From an uncultured Bacteroidales bacterium (GTDB lineage Bacteria > Bacteroidota > Bacteroidia > Bacteroidales > Muribaculaceae), in contig CANSAP010000018.1 of assembly GCA_947644715.1 (NCBI GenBank), positions 1-46,747 on the forward strand: 46,747 nucleotides of DNA, in the 5' to 3' direction. The notes below the pieces were generated by a model. It was given only the letters and a program-made list of their open reading frames with translations, searched no databases and had not been told where the DNA came from. Both the position numbers and the translations under genes were made by a program. The stretch's first letter is position 1. Every line of letters starts with the position of its first letter. Shown here piece by piece: positions 42,416 through 46,747 of this stretch.

Positions 42416-44080
42416 ATGAAGAAAATCTTTACCCTTCTTGTAAGCGCTGCATTGGCAGGATCAGCAATGGCTTTGCCTGTTGTGAAGCCCCTTGATGTGA
42501 AGCTGCAGCAGCGTGCAATCCCTTCGTTTGAATGCGTTGAGGGTACAACCAACATGACTTCAGCACTTCCTGCCTCAGACCTCAACGGCCCCCAGCGCTC
42601 CATGCAGGATGGCCAGGGTGTAGAGTGGAACGTAATGTTCTCCGTCTTGGGCACTTGCGTAGACCAGCTGCATATTACTGACAGGGAAGGCCACCTTTAT
42701 ACCTTCGAAGAGTTCCCTTTCTATCTTACCAGCATGGCCACCATCAAGTCCGGTAACGCTTGTAAGGTGCAGTATATCTTCCTTTGGCCCTGCCGCGCTT
42801 ATTATGATGCAGATTGCGTTACCGAAGACGGTATTGACTGGGAGAAGGCTGCCCAGAAGTTCGGCTCTCTTGAGGCTGCTAAGGCTCCCGGCTCTATCGA
42901 GGAGACTCGTGAGTACATGAGCAACCAGTTCCCCGTGCTTGATGGCATCTACGGCATTCCCTCAATTATTCAGAATGACGTTATTGGCCTGACCGTAACC
43001 TGGAATGGCAGCACCAATCTCTCTCTCAAACCCTGTACTGTTACTTCCGACGGTCGTATCAGCACCGATGGTTCTTTCGTATTATGGGAGGAATTTGAAC
43101 CTGACTTCGGTGATTCCACCATCGACTTCGACATCAAGCTGGGCACACCTTCCGCCTCCAACCCCGGTCAGGTAACCGGCAGCACCTCTGCACAGTATGT
43201 GCTCCGCGGCACACCCACTATGCTGGGCTTCACTCCCCTGAATCTGAACTTCGATGAGGTGCACGTATTCGACTGCGGCATCATGGATAGCAGTCTGAGC
43301 AACCCCTTCAGTTGGGTTTACACTGAGTTCGGCGAACCCGTTCACCGTTACTATGTAGCTTGGGTTGATTCTTCACTCTCATTCATGGGCAGCTCTGACG
43401 GCAATGCTCTTGATATCTTCGCTTGGGACTATGATTATATCAAGGATGCTGTCAACCTTCAGGAAATGGCTCCTATCGCCCGTCGTGTAGAAGTTCCCGT
43501 AATGAGCTACTTCTTGGCAGCCCTCTATGCTGAGGAAGGCAAGCCGCTCGAGGGTAAATGGACAATGCCTGAGCCTAAGCTCGTTCTCGATGATCGTGGT
43601 TACATCTCTTCTTGGGATTCTGCTCCCACCGCCGGCCAGCTCGTGCCCTGCCTCAACTATAGCGTAGGCGGTCAGGATGGTTTCTTCGGCACTTGGAACT
43701 CATGGTATGTATATCCCGAGGTTGACCTCTCATTCATCGGTATTGGCGATAAGAACCTTGGTTTCAACTTCCGTTTCGGTTGCGACGGCTGGGGTACCAA
43801 TGAAATTTCCGGCTACTATGCAGGTAAGTACTACTTCCACCCCGAAATCGAAGACTGGAACAAGATGGAAGAGCGCTCATGCGTAGGCAATGTTGATGCT
43901 AACGTTCTCGCCCCTGAGAGCAACGCTGTTGAGGTTGTAGAAAGCAACGCTCCCGTTGTAAGCACTCAGTACTTCAACCTTCAGGGTCAGCGTCTGAACG
44001 TTGCTCCCCAGCAGGGCATCTTCATCCAGCGCGAGATCAAGGCTGACGGCACCGTTAAGGCTACCAAAATCGCTAAGTAA
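42416..44080 (+). CDS. Secreted protein of unknown function with C-terminal beta module
   Basis: The protein has 554 aa with a signal peptide MKKIFTLLVSAALAGSAMA. I recognise no catalytic family. The body is rich in Trp, Tyr and Gly with beta-strand alternation (FYLTSMATIKSGNACKVQYI, SFMGSSDGNALDIFAWDYDY, GDKNLGFNFRFGCDGWGTNE). Two short helical stretches are also present. The last 40 residues are STQYFNLQGQRLNVAPQQG followed by IFIQREIKADGTVKATKIAK, a variant of the short C-terminal module often seen on secreted Bacteroidales proteins and possibly a secretion signal. It has its own promoter and does not share a transcript with susCD. It borders the repeat array. Confidence 0.82.
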   Translation: MKKIFTLLVSAALAGSAMALPVVKPLDVKLQQRAIPSFECVEGTTNMTSALPASDLNGPQRSMQDGQGVEWNVMFSVLGTCVDQLHITDREGHLYTFEEFPFYLTSMATIKSGNACKVQYIFLWPCRAYYDADCVTEDGIDWEKAAQKFGSLEAAKAPGSIEETREYMSNQFPVLDGIYGIPSIIQNDVIGLTVTWNGSTNLSLKPCTVTSDGRISTDGSFVLWEEFEPDFGDSTIDFDIKLGTPSASNPGQVTGSTSAQYVLRGTPTMLGFTPLNLNFDEVHVFDCGIMDSSLSNPFSWVYTEFGEPVHRYYVAWVDSSLSFMGSSDGNALDIFAWDYDYIKDAVNLQEMAPIARRVEVPVMSYFLAALYAEEGKPLEGKWTMPEPKLVLDDRGYISSWDSAPTAGQLVPCLNYSVGGQDGFFGTWNSWYVYPEVDLSFIGIGDKNLGFNFRFGCDGWGTNEISGYYAGKYYFHPEIEDWNKMEERSCVGNVDANVLAPESNAVEVVESNAPVVSTQYFNLQGQRLNVAPQQGIFIQREIKADGTVKATKIAK

Positions 44081-44178
44081 TCCCGCCGGATAAAATCCGC
44101 TTTCAATCAGATTGCCCCTGCGGCATCTGACTCCCATAAGGGCATCCTCCCGCCGGAGGGTGCCCTTAGCTGTTCCCC

Positions 44179-44655
44179 CTCGGCGTTGCTTCAGATGGTT
44201 GTAAATCAACGCCGAGGTGAGTCGGCCGGATTGTTGACACCATATTTTTTTGCTTCCCTGTTGCGGTCTATTGTCTGCACGATTGAAGGGCAACTCATCC
44301 TGAGTTGATTATAGCCACGGCTTGACCCCGGGTTCGCACCTTGCCGGCGCGAACCCGGGGCTAATAATTGGTATGTCGCTCCGCGACAGTGTTTGCAGCT
44401 ATCCCGTAGACCAACTGACGACGTCCACCCCCGGAAGGTCGGTTCAATGTTATTGGCTATCAATGTATAGGGCAGCCCTTCCGGGGCTGGCTCCGTCGGC
44501 CGGGCTACCGGGGGGCTGAAGCCCCCCGGCTAACAATGGAAAGGCGCTCCGCGCCAAGCCGCGTCGGGTCACCTTTTGCGCACCCTCCTAATGGGATGTC
44601 GCTCCGCGACGGTGTTTGCCGCGGCCTGTAGACCAACTGACGACGTCCGCCCCCG
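44179..44655 (+). repeat. Module pair A-C, copy 1
   Basis: It starts with inverted repeat CTCGGCGTTG (44179-44188) / CAACGCCGAG (44207-44216). It then has the A hairpin arms at 44326-44337 and 44349-44360, a boundary motif at 44409, the GGTCGGTTCAATG block, and the C hairpin near 44509-44530, ending at the boundary motif at 44631. The same order recurs at 45646-46150. Confidence 0.85.
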
Positions 44656-44898
44656 GTCGTTGCTTCTGATGATTGTGAATCAACGCCGAGGTGAGTCGGC
44701 CGGATTGATAACACCATATTTTTTGCTTCCCTGTTGCGGTCTATTGTCTGCACGATTGAAGGGCAACTCTTCCTGAGTTGATTATAGCCTCGGCTTGACC
44801 CCGGGTTCGCACCTTGCCGGCGCGAACCCGGGGCTAATAATTGGGATGTCGCTCCGCGACGGTGTTTGCCGCCGCCGGAAGACCAACTGACGACGTCC
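44653..44898 (+). repeat. Module A, copy 2
   Basis: It carries the same elements as copy 1: the CGTTGCTTC...CAACGCCGAG region, the CTTCCCTGTTGCGGTCTATT block, and the hairpin arms 44799-44810 and 44822-44833. It ends at the boundary motif 44881. The distance between boundary motifs is exactly 250 bp. Confidence 0.85.
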
Positions 44899-45140
44899 GC
44901 CCCCGGAAGGTCGGTTCAATGTTGTTGGCTATCAATGTATTGGATAGCCAAGGCGGGCGTACCCGTTTGCTGGTCTGCTTGAGGGGCAAAATGTAAACCC
45001 GTCGCTGCATGGCGCGGAGCGCCTATCCATTGTTAGCCGGGGGGCTTCAGCCCCCCGGTAAGCATGTAGCGACGACCCAGCCCCGGAAGGGCTGCCCAAT
45101 ATCGTTGATCGTCAGTGTATTGGGTGGCTACGCCGGGCTG
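44881..45140 (+). repeat. Module B, copy 1
   Basis: It opens with the boundary motif and the GGTCGGTTCAATGTTGTTGG block, then carries an inverted C core at 45010-45097 (GGCGCGGAGCGCC, GTTAGCC and the GGGGGGCTTCAGCCCCCC palindrome, then GGAAGGGCTGCCC). It is nearly identical to 45226-45484. Confidence 0.85.
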
Positions 45141-45225
45141 GTTCCGTTGGTTTGGCTACCAGGGGCTGTAGCCCCCCTGCTAACAATGGAAAGGCGCTCC
45201 GCGACGGTGTATGCCGTTGCCGGAA

Positions 45226-45484
45226 GACCAACTGACGACGTCCGCCCCGGAAGGTCGGTTCAATGTTGTTGGCTATCAATGTATTGGGTAGCCAAGGCGG
45301 GCGTACCCGTTTGCTGGTCTGCTTGAGGGGCAAAATGTAAACCCGTCGCTGCATGGCGCGGAGCGCCTATCCATTGTTAGCCGGGGGGCTTCAGCCCCCC
45401 GGTAAGCATGTAGCGACGACCCAGCCCCGGAAGGGCTGCCCAATATCGTTGATCGTCAGTGTATTGGGTGGCTACGCCGGGCTG
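45226..45484 (+). repeat. Module B, copy 2
   Basis: It matches 44881-45140 along about 259 bp. The differences I can see are one missing C in the CCCCC run and GGATAGCC versus GGGTAGCC. Such identity means recent duplication or gene conversion. Confidence 0.85.
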
Positions 45485-45645
45485 TCTCCGTTGGTCGGTC
45501 TACCGGGAATCTGAAGCCCCCGGCTAATAATGGAAAGGCGCTCCGCGCCAAGCCGCATCGGGTCACCTTTTGCGCGCCCTCCTAATGGGAAGGCGCTCCG
45601 CGACTGTGATTGCCGCCGCCGGAAGACCAACTGACGACGTCCGCT

Positions 45646-46150
45646 CCCGGCGTTGCTTCAGATGATTGAGAATCAACGCTGAGGTGAGTCGGCCGGATTG
45701 ATAACACCATATTTTTTGGCTTCCCTGTTGCGGTCTATTGTCTGCACGATTGAAGGGCAACTCATCCTGAGTTGATTATAGCCACGGCTTGACCCCGGGT
45801 TCGCACCTTGCCGGCGCGAACCCGGGGCTAATAATTGGGATGTCGCTCCGCGACGGTGTTTGTCGCCGCCGGTAGACCAACTGACGACGTCCGCCCCCGG
45901 TAGACCAGCTGACGACGTCCGCCCCCGGAAGGTTGGTTCAATGTTGTTGGCTATCAATGTATAGGGCAGCCCTTCCAGGGCTGGCTCCGTTGGCCGGGCT
46001 ACCGGGGGGCTGAAGCCCCCCGGCTAACAATGGAAAGGCGCTCCGCGCCAAGCCGCATCGGGTCACCTTTTGGGCACCCTCCTAATGGGAAAGGCGTTCC
46101 GCGACGGTGTCTGTCGCCGCCGGTAGACCAACTGACGACGTCCGCCCCCG
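45646..46150 (+). repeat. Module pair A-C, copy 2
   Basis: It has the same order as 44179-44655: A hairpin arms at 45793-45804 and 45816-45827, the boundary motif at 45875, then the C hairpin near 46000-46021 and the boundary motif at 46126. It differs mainly by an extra boundary segment of 28 bp (motif at 45903) inserted between A and C. Confidence 0.85.
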
Positions 46151-46415
46151 GGAGGTCGGTTCAATGTTGTTGGCTATCAATGTATTGTGTAGCCAAGGCG
46201 GACGTACCCGTTTGCTGGTCTGCTGGAGGGGCAAAATGTGAACCCGACGCTGCATGGCGCGGAGCGCCTATCCCTTGTTAGCCGGGGGGCTTCAGCCCCC
46301 CGGTAAGCATGCAGTGACGACCCAGCCCCGGAAGGACTGCCCTATATCCTTGTGTGTCAATGGATTGGGATGCCTGCCGGGGCTGGTGTCGTTAGTTGGC
46401 CTACCTGTGGTGTCA
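46126..46415 (+). repeat. Module B, copy 3, diverged, with first unit of the 182-bp tandem
   Basis: It begins like the other B modules (boundary motif, GGTCGGTTCAATG, GGCGGACGTACCCG) and keeps the inverted C core. After GGAAGGACTGCCC it ends differently (TGTGTGTCAATGGATTGGGA and CTACCTGTGGTGTCACA). Confidence 0.8.
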
Positions 46416-46600
46416 CAATGTGAACCCGTCGCTGTATGGCGCGGAGCGCCTATCCCTTGTTAGCCGGGGGGCTTCAGCCCCCCCGGTAAGCATGCAGTGA
46501 CGACCCAGCCCCGGAAGGACTGCCCTATATCCTTGTGTGTCAATGGATTGGGATGCCTGCCGGGGCTGGTGTCGTTAGTTGGCCTACCTGTGGTGTCACA
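46269..46600 (+). repeat. Tandem repeat, period about 182 bp, two copies
   Basis: The unit starting TATCCCTTGTTAGCC at 46269 is repeated from 46451, including the GGGGGGCTTCAGCCCCCC palindrome and the tail GTTGGCCTACCTGTGGTGTCACA. One extra C in the second palindrome accounts for the small length difference. Confidence 0.88.
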
Positions 46601-46673
46601 AATTGAACCCGTGGCTGCATGACACATCTTTGTTAGCAGGCTTACAGACGGATTTTTGGGGGTAGCTTACGGG

Positions 46674-46747
46674 TCAGGCCACGCTTATTAGCTCTATCTC
46701 GAAGATTAGGGTGGAGCCGCCGGGTATGCCGGGTTGGTTGAATTTGC
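46674..46747 (-). CDS. FKBP-type peptidyl-prolyl isomerase, C-terminal end only (partial)
   Basis: Only the last 23 codons and stop (TGA at 46676-46674) are in the window. They read KFNQPGIPGGSTLIFEIELISVA on the minus strand, here seen as the typical FKBP ending in which IPGGSTLIFEIEL forms the last strand of the domain. Members catalyse proline cis/trans isomerisation and are often periplasmic or outer-membrane lipoproteins in Bacteroidales. The N-terminus and signal lie beyond the window. The gene ends against the repeat array. Confidence 0.75.
   Translation of the reverse strand, partial: KFNQPGIPGGSTLIFEIELISVA

Larger units (their letters stand above)
44081..46673. repeat. Mosaic array of GC-rich hairpin modules, no credible gene
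   Basis: About 2.6 kb without a plausible coding gene. Repeated modules are joined in varying order, and most are bounded by an 18-bp motif GACCAACTGACGACGTCC. That motif starts at 44409, 44631, 44881, 45226, 45625, 45875, 45903 (one change) and 46126, always on the plus strand. Spacings are 222, 250, 345, 399, 250, 28 and 223. Three module kinds recur: A (hairpin CCCCGGGTTCGC/GCGAACCCGGGG), C (hairpin CCGGGGGGCT/AGCCCCCCGG then GGCGCTCCGCGCC) and B (an inverted copy of the C core). Short open frames in it encode the repeats and look spurious. REP/MITE-like elements are the closest known parallel. Confidence 0.88.

Noticed and set aside
44409..46143. CRISPR array
   Set aside because: The 18-bp motif recurs, but the intervals are 28-399 bp and are themselves repeated rather than unique. 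No cas gene is present.
44206..46463. Short open frames of 60-105 codons on both strands in the repeat array
   Set aside because: They follow the repeats, recur with the same sequence at each module copy, have no ribosome sites or signal sequences, and encode low-quality Pro/Arg-rich strings. They are treated as spurious.

Overview
The window looks like chromosome of a gut-type Bacteroidales, plausibly the Muribaculaceae (the family is inference). The grounds are a SusC/SusD pair, a type IX secretion protein (PorV), a FtsX-DUF3098-UppP-TruB-QueA gene order, and Bacteroidetes-type promoters of the form TTTG, about 20 nt, TAnnTTTG, seen in front of most transcription units. GC content is moderately high.

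Layout. 1-270: a minus-strand small-RNA cluster of SRP RNA, tRNA-Thr and a cut tRNA-Tyr. 375-5560: a minus-strand operon ftsX, lipoprotein, DUF3098, uppP, truB, queA and an outer-membrane barrel. 5809-13101: three large secreted proteins: a BspA-type LRR protein, an Ig/FN3-like protein, and a starch-binding CBM26/SusE-like protein with a 639-bp internal tandem duplication. 13221-14042: panB. 14131-19028: a minus-strand cvpA-sufC-sufD-sufS-coiled-coil operon with no sufB. 19217-22341: one secreted adhesin-like gene split by a frameshift in a C6 tract. 22572-24734: a TonB-receptor-like barrel.

24892-33061 is a tightly overlapping nine-gene operon. It encodes an N-acyltransferase of the lipid type, a Wzi-like outer-membrane protein, a lipocalin-like lipoprotein, a LegB-type dehydratase, an ATP-grasp ligase, a NeuB/LegI synthase, a NeuC/LegG epimerase, a NeuA/LegF cytidylyltransferase and a GYF-domain membrane protein. 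It reads as a pathway for a CMP-activated nonulosonic acid (a sialic- or legionaminic-like sugar) for the cell surface. It has no local aminotransferase or N-acetyltransferase, and it has an ATP-grasp enzyme where those would be expected.

33044-36596: an NlpC/P60 hydrolase, divergent porV-ispF and a GH25 lysozyme. 36976-42024: a SusC/SusD pair with a leader of about 250 nt. 42416-44080: a secreted protein of unknown function. PorV fits with at least four, perhaps five, secreted proteins in the window ending in a similar small beta module that looks like a type IX sorting domain.

44081-46673 has no credible gene. It is a mosaic array of GC-rich, hairpin-bearing modules, most of them delimited by an 18-bp motif (GACCAACTGACGACGTCC, eight copies including one variant). 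Module lengths repeat exactly (250 and 222/223 bp) and some cores occur in both orientations. This is the least explained structure in the window. The window ends inside an FKBP-type prolyl isomerase gene on the minus strand.
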